NCBI RefSeq assembly: GCF_015223355.1 | Contig: NZ_JADFFK010000025.1 | Span: 17,824 to 81,823 of the forward strand | Direction of reading: 5' to 3' | From: Salipiger mangrovisoli | GTDB taxonomy: Bacteria > Pseudomonadota > Alphaproteobacteria > Rhodobacterales > Rhodobacteraceae | Length of the DNA stretch: 64,000 nt | Part shown: positions 49,281 to 58,219 of the stretch, piece by piece | Layout of the letters: every line of letters starts with the position of its first letter | Position numbering within the stretch: position 1 is the first letter of the stretch | Program-made: the position numbers and the translations under genes | Notes under the pieces: model-generated | Databases searched by the model: none | Told to the model about the DNA's origin: nothing | Seen by the model: the letters and a program-made list of their open reading frames with translations, nothing else

Positions 49281-49500
49281 GTGTGTTCTCCGAGTGATGT
49301 GCGCCTACATACGAAAACCAGGGCCGCAAAGCACAGGCGCTACAACTTGTAGCCCATCTATGCCACGGAAATAGTAACCGTCCAAGCTTACGATCAGGTT
49401 CACGGGCTCTTTGATGCTATGAGCACCGGAAATACTCCCGAGCGATGGTCTAGGCGACCCTATGCGAAGGACGCCGCGTAGGGGTCGGCCTGCGCACCGC
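49281..49500 (-). promoter_or_regulatory. upstream region of the dcm-vsr operon
   Basis: This non-coding stretch precedes the methyltransferase gene and must carry the operon promoter. A perfect palindrome at 49339-49353 is annotated separately. No other gene is visible until the IstB remnant. Confidence 0.5.
49339..49353. promoter_or_regulatory. perfect palindrome upstream of methyltransferase operon (putative operator)
   Basis: GCTACAACTTGTAGC is a perfect 7-bp inverted repeat around a central C, 58 bases before the methyltransferase start. Position suits autoregulation by the methyltransferase or by the EcoRII-N-like protein, but it does not contain CCWGG. Confidence 0.5.
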
Positions 49501-49509
49501 TCGGCTCAC

Positions 49510-49870
49510 GCCTATCAAAAGCCGCGCGAGAGCTTCGACTTCTCATTCCAGCCATTCTTGGATCGCCACCGCATCATGGCACTCGCCAGCAGGAGTTCAT
49601 CAACCGCGTCGAAGCGCTGCACTTCCTCGGCCCGCCGGGCACGGGCAAGTGCCATCTGGCCACGGCTTGGGGCGTTGCCGCGGTCAAGGCGGGCCGCAGC
49701 GTCTACCGCGGCACCCTGGCCGAGCTGATAGACGCGCTAGCGCGGGCCGAACGCAAAGGGCGCCTCCGGGAGGAGATCCGCTTCTACGCGCGGGCTTCGC
49801 TGCGGATAGCGGACGAGATCGGCTACCCTGCAACGCAAGCCGCGCGTTTCGGACCAGCTGTCCCACGAAC
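49510..49870 (+). pseudogene. IstB-like ATPase remnant (IS21 family)
   Basis: The IstB opening SFDFSFQPFLDRHRIMALAS appears in one frame. After a small frameshift near 49590 the next frame continues QEFINRVEALHFLGPPGTGK (Walker A) and RLREEIRFYARASLRIADEIGY (Walker B region). The end is lost and no istA is visible. It is a broken IS21 helper ATPase left by an old insertion. Confidence 0.75.
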
Positions 49871-49963
49871 GGCGCGAGCTTGACCCTGACACCTGCTACC
49901 GCGAGTATTTTGCCTCAGGCATGCTCTCAGCATGACCGCATCCTCAGTCAGAAAGGGAAGCAC

Positions 49964-50140
49964 ATGATCGGTCCGTTGATCTGTATAGCTGGCATGGTGA
50001 CCTGCTTCGTAGGAGCCATCCATTGCTGGCTCGTCTACCGGGATTGTGTCCGTCGGGCCCATGTCGACCCTGAACGGGTCAAGAGGTTTGTGGAAAGTGA
50101 GGTGGCCCCCATTTCCCGGACAGGTTTGCGGCGCTGCTAA
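49964..50140 (+). CDS. small single-pass membrane protein, 3' end altered by IS3 insertion
   Basis: ATG at 49964 follows an AGGGAAG ribosome site and encodes MIGPLICIAGMVTCFVGAIH, a hydrophobic segment. A basic region (CWLVYRDCVRRAHVDPERVK) follows. From about 50103 the frame enters the IS3 terminal repeat, so the last dozen residues come from the insertion sequence. Function unknown; it may be a truncated relic. Confidence 0.4.
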   Translation: MIGPLICIAGMVTCFVGAIHCWLVYRDCVRRAHVDPERVKRFVESEVAPISRTGLRRC

Positions 50141-50153
50141 GCTTGCCTGGTGA

Positions 50154-51078
50154 TCATGCTGCCGCCTGTAGGTCAGGGCCCTGATGGGCCTCGACCGGTG
50201 TTCTGCCGCCGAGTGCCGAATGCGGGCGCTCGGTGTTGTAGAAGGTCATCCATTTGCCGATGCCTGCCCGGGCCGCGGACCCGGTTTCGAAGGCGTGGAG
50301 GTAGACGCACTCGTATTTCAGGGACCGCCATAGCCTTTCGATCATGACGTTGTCCATCCAGCGTCCTCGGCCGTCCATGGAGACCTTCACCGTCGCGTCC
50401 AGCAAGGGCTGCGTGAAGCGCGGGCTGGTGAACTGGCTGCCCTGGACGCCCTTCTAAGAGTCAAGCGGCGACCTGGCTCTGATTGATCTCCCTGTGCCGG
50501 CGCATGATGATGCCGAAAGGCATCTTCCAGCGCCTCGATGCAGAACTCGGTGTCCGTCCGGCATGGGCCTCGGACCCATGGCGGCCTCATGCCGAACTGT
50601 TTGAGAGCCGCCAGGACAGCACTCGGCGCGTCGCCCAGTCCATGATCGCCACGAGGTAGAGGAAGCCGCGCCGCATGGGAATGTAGGTGATGTCCGCGCA
50701 CCAGACCTGGTTCGGGCGCTCAATCACCAAATCCCTGAGCAGATAGGGATACTTGCGGTGCTCCGGGTGGGGCACAGTCGTGCGCGGCGGCTGGTAGACA
50801 GCGCGCAGGCCCATCCTCGCCATCAGCCGCCGGATGCGCTTGCGCCCGACGCAGTAGCCCTGATTGCGCAGGTGCCTCGCCATCTGGCGGCTGCCGTAGA
50901 AAGGCGTCTCCATGAACTGCGCATCGATCAGCTTCATCAACGCCAGGTTCAGCGGTGTCTCGGTCCTGCCCGGGCCATACCACGCCGATCGGCTGATCCC
51001 GATCAGCGCGCATTGCCGGGTGATCGACAGCACCGGGTGCCTCGGCTCGATCATCTCTCGCCTCCGGGACACGCTCAC
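50154..51078 (-). pseudogene. IS3-family transposase OrfB, frameshifted
   Basis: The N-terminal part (MSVSRRREMIEPRHPVLSIT...WCADITYIPMRRGFLYLVAI, with the first catalytic Asp) is in one frame. It breaks near 50590. The C-terminal part with SMDGRGRWMDNVMIERLWRS (DDE region and catalytic Glu) and FYNTERPHSALGG is in another frame. At least one frameshift or indel separates them, so the transposase should be inactive unless the break is a sequencing error. Confidence 0.82.
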
Positions 51079-51377
51079 CGTCCGGAGGCTTTGACTAAAA
51101 AATCCCGCTCCACCACGAGTTGGCCGATCTTGGCGTGCAGCTTCTCGATCTCGCCCTCCTTCTCGGCCGCCTTCGCCTCGGCCTTGCCGGAGAAGATCCC
51201 GGACATGCCCTCGAGCGCCTGCCGCTTCCAGGTGTTGATAAGGGTCTGATGCACGCCGTGCTTTGCCACCAGTTCGGCGACCGTCAGCTCACCTCGGATA
51301 GCCTCAAGCGCCACCTTCGCCTTGAACTCGGCGCCGTAATTCTTTCGTTTGCCAGCCACGCTGTTCTTCCTCGTCAT
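51075..51377 (-). CDS. IS3-family transposase OrfA
   Basis: From MTRKNSVAGKRKNYGAEFKA the ~100-residue product has the HTH_Tnp_1 helix-turn-helix (GELTVAELVAKHGVHQTLIN) and a leucine-zipper-like tail (AEKEGEIEKLHAKIGQLVVE). It overlaps orfB by four bases, the usual arrangement for programmed frameshifting in IS3. It appears intact, whereas orfB is not. Confidence 0.85.
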   Translation of the reverse strand: MTRKNSVAGKRKNYGAEFKAKVALEAIRGELTVAELVAKHGVHQTLINTWKRQALEGMSGIFSGKAEAKAAEKEGEIEKLHAKIGQLVVERDFLVKASGR

Positions 51378-51420
51378 CGTTGGCGGCAAGCTTAGCAAAG
51401 TGTCCGATTTTCGGGGACCA

Positions 51421-51713
51421 CATCAAAGTGCGCCGCTGCATCTCCTCGAGGAGTTGAAGGCGAAGCGGCCGGTCTGTCTGTGCTGCTCGACGCCACTCAG
51501 GCTGCAAGGCGAGCAATCGTGAAGGTTCTTCCTACCTGGTCATGCGAGGGACCAATGGCATCGCTGATCAATCATTCATAGGCGGCATGCCGAACGGCCC
51601 CGATGGGACCTACAGCCTCTGTCAAGTTTGCAGCAGCGCGGCAATAAAAATTGTTGGGCCGCATGGCTCATGCTCTTGGCGAAGTACGGGCGCCGCTCAG
51701 GACACCTGCCGGT
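51421..51713. other. non-coding stretch between IS3 and long repeat
   Basis: Nearly 300 bases without a convincing gene. The last ~45 bases before the repeat at 51714 still show weaker similarity to the stretch before the second copy (56422-56470). Confidence 0.4.
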
Positions 51714-51983
51714 CAGTCGGCCTCGCTTTTGCGAAAAGCTAAATCCACTTTTTCGCATTAATATCAGAATCTTAGAATCACTTGCGGTGGTTCGGGCGCT
51801 ATGGCATGGGCTCGCCGAATAATCGTCCACTCCCGATGGAATGGTGCGTCCCTCCCATGTCAGCCCTCAGCGAGTGCCCGATGAAACCTGTGCTACATAC
51901 CCTTAGCTGACACCGATTTCTTCCTGGTCGGCCAGCCTCCGGCTCAGAGAGATGTACGACGCACAGCGAACTCAGCCTTCCTT
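51714..51983. repeat. ~270-bp direct repeat, copy 1
   Basis: This stretch recurs at 56471-56739 with roughly 85-90% identity by eye. Shared blocks include TTAGAATCACTTGCGGTGGT, CTCGCCGAATAATCGTCCAC, TACCCTTAGCTGACAC and GCCAGCCTCCGGCTCA. Neither copy encodes a conserved protein. Copy 1 ends at the stop codon of the broken helicase. Confidence 0.88.
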
Positions 51984-52411
51984 CCCACCCGCCATGTGGT
52001 TGTTGCACCCATGGCAACGCTCGACCTCGCCCTCATGTGATGCGCCACAGTTGGAGCAGATGTAGATATCCTTGGTCGCCAATTCCGATCCGTCGCCCTG
52101 ACGTACCTCGGGCGGCAGTTTGGCTTTCATGACCCGGTAGGCGCGGCCCTCGTGATAGATCAGACTGCGCGGGCCGAATTCGGAAATGGCCAGGAAGCGG
52201 GCTCTGGACAAGAATGACCCCGTCTTACCTTCGCCAGGAACAAAAGCGTAGAGTGGCAGGCGCGGGAAGTTGTACCCGGGCAGGAAGCCCTCTGTTGCAA
52301 GATACCGATACGAATAGAAATCGGACCCGTTTGAAGCTTTCCCCTGTTCAAGGATGGCGATCTGATCCTGGGCCTGCATTTGCGCAGCCTTGATCTTGCG
52401 CCGGTCGGCTC

Positions 52412-53811
52412 GGCAGTGTCCCGGGTGGTGGTGTAGGAGGCCGCGCGCGGAGCCTCCGGCGTAGCGCAGCGCGCGGCCGGGCGTGACGCTGGCGGTCACC
52501 GCCGGTCTTCGGAGAAGGTTCGGGTTGTGAGACCTGGAACCGACAACGGAGATGACGATGACCGCAGAGAGAATGGCTCTGATCGAGCTGGTTGAGAAGC
52601 AGGCTGATGGCGACCTCGTGCGCGAGATGCTGGCCTTCGCGGCCGAACGGCTTATGGAGGCCGAGGTTGAAGCGCGGACTGGCGTGACCAAGGGCGCTCG
52701 CTCGCCGTTGCGGGAAGTGCAGCGCAACGGATACCGCGACCGAGATTGGGATACGCGGGCCGGGCGGATCGCGCTGGAGATCCCCAAGCTGCGCAAGGGC
52801 AGTTACTTCCCCAGCTTCCTGGAGCCGCGCAGGACAGCCGAGAAGGCTCTCGTGGCCGTCATCCAGGAAGCCTACGTCCACGGCGTCTCCACACGGTCGG
52901 TCGACGATCTGGTCAAGGCCATGGGCGCGGGCGGCATGTCCAAGAGCCAAGTCAGCCGGCTCTGCACTGAAATCGACGTGCGGGTGAATGCCTTCCTGAC
53001 GCGGCCGCTCGAGGGCGCATGGCCATACCTCTGGCTCGATGCGACCTACGTGAAAGTGCGAGAAGGCGGACGGATCATCAGCCGGGCCGTGATAATCGCC
53101 GTGGCAGTCAACGAAGACGGCAAGCGCGAGGTGCTGGGCGTCGCCACCGGCCCCTCCGAAGCCGAGACCTTCTGGACCGAGTTTCTGCGCAGCCTCGCTG
53201 ACCGTGGCCTGCGCGGTGTGAAGCTGGTGATCGCCGACGACCACAAGGGCCTGCGGGCAGCCGCGCGCAGGGTCTTCAACGCCACTCACCAGAGATGCCG
53301 CATTCACTGGATGAGGAACGCTCTGGCCCACGCCCCGACCAAGCAGCGGGCCGCGGTGGCGGCGATGCTGAAGACGATCTTCGCGCAGGAGACCAAGGCC
53401 GAGGCCGAAGCCCAGTGGGAGATCGTGGCCAACGCCCTGCGCGAGAAGCAGCCCAAGCTTGGTGCCCTGATGGACAGTTCCCGCGACGACGTCTTGGCCT
53501 ACATGTCGTTCCCCCGAGAGCACTGGACCCAGATCGCCTCGACCAACCCACTGGAGCGGGTGAACCGCGAAGTGAAGCGGCGCGCCGACGTCATCGGCAT
53601 CTTCCCGAACGACGAGGCTATCATCCGCCTGGTTGGCGCGCTGATGCTCGAGACCAACGACGAGTGGGCGGTCGTCCGACGATACATGTCGCTTGAAACG
53701 CTCGCCCGCGTCACCGACAATCCAACCATCAGGCTGTCCGCCGTGACCGCCTGAACAAGCCCTGACCTCTCCGAGGGTCGGCGCTCCTACACCACTCCGG
53801 GGGACGCTATC
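52412..53811 (+). mobile_element. IS256-family insertion sequence (1.4 kb, intact)
   Basis: The terminal inverted repeats read GGCAGTGTCCCGGGTGGTGG at the left and, from the right, GATAGCGTCCCCCGGAGTGG, both continuing GTGTAGGAG. The 8-bp duplication GTCGGCTC lies at 52404-52411 and 53812-53819. Size, repeats and duplication length fit IS256. It sits within the helicase pseudogene. Confidence 0.92.
52552..53754 (+). CDS. IS256-family transposase
   Basis: This 400-residue Mutator-type transposase begins [20 protein letters not shown]. The catalytic triad is visible: Asp in [15 protein letters not shown], Asp in [17 protein letters not shown] and Glu in [15 protein letters not shown]. Other family marks are [20 protein letters not shown] and [12 protein letters not shown]. 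The gene is intact and the element looks recent, so it may be mobile. Confidence 0.96.
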   Translation: MTMTAERMALIELVEKQADGDLVREMLAFAAERLMEAEVEARTGVTKGARSPLREVQRNGYRDRDWDTRAGRIALEIPKLRKGSYFPSFLEPRRTAEKALVAVIQEAYVHGVSTRSVDDLVKAMGAGGMSKSQVSRLCTEIDVRVNAFLTRPLEGAWPYLWLDATYVKVREGGRIISRAVIIAVAVNEDGKREVLGVATGPSEAETFWTEFLRSLADRGLRGVKLVIADDHKGLRAAARRVFNATHQRCRIHWMRNALAHAPTKQRAAVAAMLKTIFAQETKAEAEAQWEIVANALREKQPKLGALMDSSRDDVLAYMSFPREHWTQIASTNPLERVNREVKRRADVIGIFPNDEAIIRLVGALMLETNDEWAVVRRYMSLETLARVTDNPTIRLSAVTA

Positions 53812-54271
53812 GTCGGCTCCCGAGAGCCCCGTAATCTCCGAACGCTTGTTCGCCTCGGCCAATTGCGTCCTGGCAGAGCTATAAAGCTCCCGCCAACGGT
53901 CGAAGGCGCGGTCAAACTCCTTTGGGGCATTCATGGCCGTGTGAAGAACGAACTCGTCTGGATCGTCCATCCAGATCGGAGTTTGCCCTCCGTCGGACGC
54001 CAGAATCTGCTTCAAGACACGCGCCATCGGCCCCCGTGCCTGCGAAACCAGAGCGGGTTTCGATATGACCGCCAGAACGTCCTCCTTCAGCGGGAATTTA
54101 TCCCCGTGAAGGTCCAGAATCTCCGGGATGTCGGGAGAAAGCGCCAGTTTCGCTTCAGCCAACCACACCGCATGCAGGTGCGATCGGACCAGCTCTTCAT
54201 TGGTGATGTCGAGCGCTGGCGGCCTCACGACACCGGCGACCATATCGTTGCGCCGTTCAAAGAAATATTGG

Positions 54272-54700
54272 TCATGCGGAGACTTCGACCGCAGCACGGT
54301 GTTTCAGGTACGCCTCCAGCGGCAGGTCTAGGAGCGACTGACGCGTGGCCCGGACTGCGGACAGCTCCGACTCTTTGCGCCCGGCGGCGATTTCGGCCGC
54401 GCGGGTCTCGACCCCATGCAGGAGGGCGATGGCCTGCAGCACGTCGGTGGCAGCGACCTTCTCCAGCACGCCGAACTTCTGTTCGGCCGCCCGCCCAAAA
54501 AGCTGAAGCCTCGTCTGGAGCCCCGGCTGGCCGTCGGCGCCGAGCCAGTCGTCCCGCAGGCGATGGCCGCGGGCTGCATACATCGCGGTCACAAGCTCGA
54601 ATGCGTCGAGCGGCTTGCCGCCGGTGTTCACCTTCTCAAAGACCAGACAGACAGCCTCGTGGGAGGTGTCGGGGCTCTGATGTCTTTTTTCAAGGGGCGA
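54272..54700 (-). pseudogene. DUF262 (GmrSD-like) protein fragment
   Basis: The frame carries the DUF262 stretch VCLVFEKVNTGGKPLDAFEL, then VTAMYAARGHRLRDDW and a helical region ending LPLEAYLKHRAAVEVSA. DUF262 proteins are ParB-like nucleotide-dependent nucleases of the GmrSD type. The N-terminal catalytic part is missing. Near 54290 the frame is joined abruptly to helicase sequence, which marks a deletion junction between two former defence genes. Confidence 0.7.
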
Positions 54701-54943
54701 GCCACGCGATTTGAAACGCCTGGGCGTTCGTCGTGGTCTGGACGCCCAAGGGTGGGCACGAGGTCTGAAGACGTCGGTGAACAAGCTCTGATGCGCGGGC
54801 TGGATACCGCAGGACCGATTGTGCGTCTCGGGGCTATTCCTGTCTTACGACGGGCGTCAGCGCGAAGCTGGCCACAAAGCGAGTGTCGGATATTCCCCTG
54901 CCGTCGACCTCGCGCCCGCCATTGGGCGCGTCGGGGAGCGAGC

Positions 54944-56068
54944 TCAGCGCGCGGGCATGGTGCGGCGGGCGATGTCCCACATGAACGCCGCCATCTCTCG
55001 TGCGATTGCCGCGGTGACGACGGTCGGTTTCTTGCCGCGCTGGATAAGCTTGCGATATCGGGCAGTCAGGCGGGATTGCGCCTTCCACGCAATGTCCTGA
55101 ACCTCCGGCGACTGCTCTCTGAGGATGTAGAGCTTCCGCTCGCCCGGTCGTGCCTGCAGGCGGTAAGTCCAAGCCCCCTCGATCAGCTTGTGCCGCACGC
55201 GGGCGTTGCCCGCCCGGGTGATGCCGCCGCGCCTAGTCGTCTTGCCGGTCGAGTATTCGCTCGGCACGAGCCCGAGATAGGCCATCAGCTTGACAGGTGT
55301 CTCGAACCGCCGCACATCACCAATCTCGGCCATGAAGGTGACGGCGCTGATCAGCGCGACGCCCCGCAGCGCCTGAAGCGCGTTCACTGCCGGCGCGAGA
55401 GTCCAGTCCGGCACCAGGGCCTCGATGTGCCCGGTCAACCGCTCCAGCCGCTCCGAGGCATTGCGTTCCGCCTGCAACATCTCCTGCAGCGCGATCTGGT
55501 GTGCCAGGTGATCGAACGCCAGGGTCTGCAGCCAGCGCCGATAACGCATCGTCCACGGCTTGGAGCGTTGATAGACCCGCCCATGACGGAGAACGAAGGC
55601 CGAGACGAGCTGACGCTTGTGGCGCTGATCCTCCGCGGCGCTCTCCCGGGCCCGGACCAGATCGCGCATCGCCTCATGCGTCTCGTCGGGGACCCAGACT
55701 GGGGTCAATTCTCCGGCACGCAGAAGGCGCGCAAGTCGCAGGGCATCCAGTCGATCGGTCTTGACCCGCTCTCCGGCCCTGACCGGGATCAGGGACGGCG
55801 CGACCACGCAGCACTCGCAGCCGGCCGCGCGTATCTGCCGGTAGAGGCCGTAGCCCGTCGGCCCGGCCTCGTAGCAGGCCGAGATGTCACCTCGCCCGGC
55901 AAGCTTCTTCAGCAGCTTGTCGACGCTGGTGGGTGTGTTCTCGAACGTGCCAAGGCTGAGAACCTCGTCACCTCGCTCTCCACCCGCGATCGCGACCGCA
56001 AGTTTGTCCTTGGATACATCAATTCCGACGTAGATCGTTCCATGGGCGTTCCGCATGTCTTCCTCCAT
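54944..56068 (-). CDS. IS110-family transposase
   Basis: This 374-residue protein has the DEDD/RuvC-like N-terminal domain (TIYVGIDVSKDKLAVAIAG; ISACYEAGPTGYGLYRQI; RVKTDRLDALRLARLLRAGE). The Transposase_20 C-terminal domain follows (LQALRGVALISAVTFMAEIG; RRFETPVKLMAYLGLVPSEY; TRRGGITRAGNARVRHKLIE). IS110 enzymes recombine DNA guided by a bridge RNA encoded beside the gene. It appears intact. It lies between the DUF262 remnant and the second long repeat. Confidence 0.95.
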   Translation of the reverse strand: MEEDMRNAHGTIYVGIDVSKDKLAVAIAGGERGDEVLSLGTFENTPTSVDKLLKKLAGRGDISACYEAGPTGYGLYRQIRAAGCECCVVAPSLIPVRAGERVKTDRLDALRLARLLRAGELTPVWVPDETHEAMRDLVRARESAAEDQRHKRQLVSAFVLRHGRVYQRSKPWTMRYRRWLQTLAFDHLAHQIALQEMLQAERNASERLERLTGHIEALVPDWTLAPAVNALQALRGVALISAVTFMAEIGDVRRFETPVKLMAYLGLVPSEYSTGKTTRRGGITRAGNARVRHKLIEGAWTYRLQARPGERKLYILREQSPEVQDIAWKAQSRLTARYRKLIQRGKKPTVVTAAIAREMAAFMWDIARRTMPAR

Positions 56069-56420
56069 CGCAAACGGGCGGCACCCGCCGCCCCGCGATC
56101 AGGATACAGACTGAACCGGCAGGGCCGGGTCGGTGAAAAAGACATGCGGTCTTACCGATGAGTGCCAATGCGAAAATCCTTGTCTTGCTTCGGCCAGTTC
56201 CTGCTGTCGCTCTTGGCCAACCTGGAGAGGCAGAGCCTCGAAAATGCGAAAAAAGGCCGGTAATGTACGTTTTCCCCACAAGGACGTGCGTAGGCTTCGA
56301 ACTTAAGCCACCCGCCGTCCCGGTGGAAAATCGGATGATTGCGAGGCAAACACCTCGTTTTCTGCATGTTTTTAGGGGCAAGACGAACCGGCGCAGCCGG
56401 CTAGAATTGGTTTGTCGCAT
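56069..56420 (-). ncRNA. candidate IS110 bridge-RNA region
   Basis: The ~350 bases upstream of the IS110 transposase are non-coding. In IS110 elements this upstream end carries the structured bridge RNA that pairs with donor and target. I did not establish a fold, and the element's outer border is not visible, so only the position is supported. Confidence 0.3.
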
Positions 56421-56470
56421 TTCTCATGATCTCGGCAAGGCGTGGGGGCCGCCCACGGTATCTGATCTGG

Positions 56471-56739
56471 CAGTTGGTCTCGCTTTTGCGAAAAACCAAA
56501 TCCGCCTTTTACAAATAATATCAGTGCCTTAGAATCACTTGCGGTGGTTCGGGCGCTATGGCATGGGCTCGCCGAATAATCGTCCACTCCCGCTGGAATG
56601 GTGCGTCCCCCCATGTCTGTCCTCTGCGAGTGCCCGATGATACCTGCGCCACATACCCTTAGCTGACACTGAATTCTTCCTGGCCGGCCAGCCTCCGGCT
56701 CATAGAGATGTTCGACGCACAGCGAACTCAGTCTTCCTT
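56471..56739. repeat. ~270-bp direct repeat, copy 2
   Basis: Second copy of the repeat at 51714-51983, in the same orientation. Differences are scattered substitutions and a few 1-base indels. It ends 70 bases before the AAA ATPase gene start, so here it could hold the promoter of that gene. Confidence 0.88.
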
Positions 56740-56809
56740 GCAATCCGAGGCTCTGCCCGCATGTCCGCCATCATGGCGGCTGGCGGAGCCATGACGAAAG
56801 ACCCCATTC

Positions 56810-57907
56810 ATGCACAAAATCCGCTTCATCCTGAGCAAGCAGCCCGATCCGGCACTCGACGAGGCCGCCATCATTAAGCGTCTCAAGGAATTCTACACCG
56901 CCTTGCTGGACAAACGGCAAATTTCCGAAGGCATCCCCCAGGAAGAGCGCGCTGCCCACAATGAAATATGGCGTTACCCGCAGAATGAGCTCCCGAAAGC
57001 GCTCGAGATCCGGATCCGGCGATGGGCGCAGAAGATCCACCGCCACCATCTGAAGGAGGTCGAGCCAACGCGCCTGTCGCGAGAAGACCGTGCCATGCTG
57101 CAGGGCTGTCGCGATGGCGCCGAAATCTTCGACCTGCGCTCTGCGCATCATATCGACGAGATCGCCGCGGCGCTTCATACGGAGTTCCCATGGGTCGCAG
57201 AGGCGACGACACATGTATGGCGCAGCCTCCACCATCATCGCGCAAGTGGCAGGCCCGGTGCTCAATTTGCGCCGATTCTTCTCGATGGCCCGCCTGGCAT
57301 TGGCAAAAGCGCATGGGCACGTCGTCTTGCGCAGCTGCTGGAAACGCCGGACATGACCCTCGACGCCACAGGCGAGAATGCCAGTTTCGGACTGATAGGA
57401 AGCCAACGCGGCTGGGCAAATGCCGGCCCCGGTCGGCTCGTGGGTCTGATGCTGATGCGGCAGGTTGCAAATCCGCTCGTCATTATCGACGAAATTGAAA
57501 AATCCGGTACACCCGTGTCCGACAAGGGGCGCGCCTTCAGCCTTCCGAATGCCCTCCTGCCGCTGCTTGAAGACCTGACGGCAAGCCGGTGGACCTGCCC
57601 CTATTTCCAGAACCAGTTCGACATGTCGTTCATTAACTGGGTCTTTACCTCGAATAGCTTGCGTAGCCTGCCGGAACCGCTTCTGTCACGGATCCGCGTC
57701 GTCTGCGTGCCCTCTCCCACGCAGGGGCAGATCAATGACCTCGTCCTGCGCGAGGCCGCGAAGCGGCAGCTTTCCCCGCTCACCACCGCGGCCATCACGA
57801 CCGCCCTGGCTGAGGCGTTCGAGGCAGGCCATCAGATCAACATCCGGACCGTCAAGCGGATGCTGGAGCTGGGCTCGGACCAACAGGGCCGGCCGATGCT
57901 CCATTGA
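56810..57907 (+). CDS. Lon-like AAA ATPase (no protease domain)
   Basis: The 365-residue protein has a helical N-terminal ~140 residues. An AAA module follows: Walker A LLDGPPGIGKSAWARRL, Walker B PLVIIDEIEKSGTP and a sensor/arginine-finger region WVFTSNSLRSLPEPLLSRIR. It resembles the ATPase core of Lon/La but has no peptidase domain. It lies 312 bases upstream of tnsA, on the same strand. A role in the transposon (accessory ATPase) or in defence are both possible; neither is shown. Confidence 0.8.
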   Translation: MHKIRFILSKQPDPALDEAAIIKRLKEFYTALLDKRQISEGIPQEERAAHNEIWRYPQNELPKALEIRIRRWAQKIHRHHLKEVEPTRLSREDRAMLQGCRDGAEIFDLRSAHHIDEIAAALHTEFPWVAEATTHVWRSLHHHRASGRPGAQFAPILLDGPPGIGKSAWARRLAQLLETPDMTLDATGENASFGLIGSQRGWANAGPGRLVGLMLMRQVANPLVIIDEIEKSGTPVSDKGRAFSLPNALLPLLEDLTASRWTCPYFQNQFDMSFINWVFTSNSLRSLPEPLLSRIRVVCVPSPTQGQINDLVLREAAKRQLSPLTTAAITTALAEAFEAGHQINIRTVKRMLELGSDQQGRPMLH

Positions 57908-58219
57908 CTGGAGTGTCCCAGATTACACCCTATAAATCAGATGGTTAACTGAGCTTTCCACATTCATGAAGGCTTGGCGACCCGTTTTCAATTGGGATTC
58001 TCGCCGACTTCGCGGAAAATGAACGCATGGCCCACCCAAGCACTACCGGGTGGGGCAGGACGGAATTTCGCCCAGGACGGGCGCCAGAAGCAGAGGTACT
58101 GCCGCATCATCACACCTGTCACGCTACCGATGGCGGTTGAGCGTGGCAAGAGTGGCATGTCCTCTTGAAAAGAAACAAAAATGCACCCGGCGCAACGTTG
58201 TTCCGGGAACGGAGAAGTC
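57908..58219. other. intergenic region before tnsABC
   Basis: A 312-base gap. CCCACCC/GGGTGGG (58031, 58048) can form a 7-bp hairpin that may end transcription from the AAA gene. The part near 58150-58215 is AT-richer and probably holds the tnsABC promoter. No gene seen. Confidence 0.4.

Larger units (their letters stand above)
50103..51420 (-). mobile_element. IS3-family insertion sequence, degenerate
   Basis: The ends are imperfect inverted repeats: TGGCCCCCATTTCCCGGACA at the left and, reading inward from the right, TGGTCCCCGAAAATCGGACA. A second inverted pair, TGCTAAGCTTGCC (50135, 51385), lies just inside. The ~1.3 kb length and two overlapping reading frames fit IS3. Target duplication is not evident. 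Confidence 0.8.
51972..54300 (-). pseudogene. C-terminal fragment of a large helicase, interrupted by IS256 element
   Basis: Two pieces flank the IS256-family element. Upstream: DQYFFERRNDMVAGVVRPPA, NEELVRSHLHAVWLAEAKLA and so on to NKRSEITGLSGAD. Downstream: RRKIKAAQMQAQDQIAILEQ, YLATEGFLPGYNFPRLPLYA, RFLAISEFGPRSLIYHEG and a zinc ribbon CSNCGASHEGEVERCHGC before the stop at 51972. Removing the element and one 8-bp duplication restores the frame exactly. The text matches C-terminal regions of very large DEAD/DEAH helicases in defence islands. The N-terminal helicase domains are missing. Confidence 0.78.

Noticed and set aside
52348..54297. 649-codon minus-strand frame spanning the IS256 element
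   Set aside because: It is a chance fusion of helicase pseudogene sequence with the antisense strand of the IS256 transposase gene.
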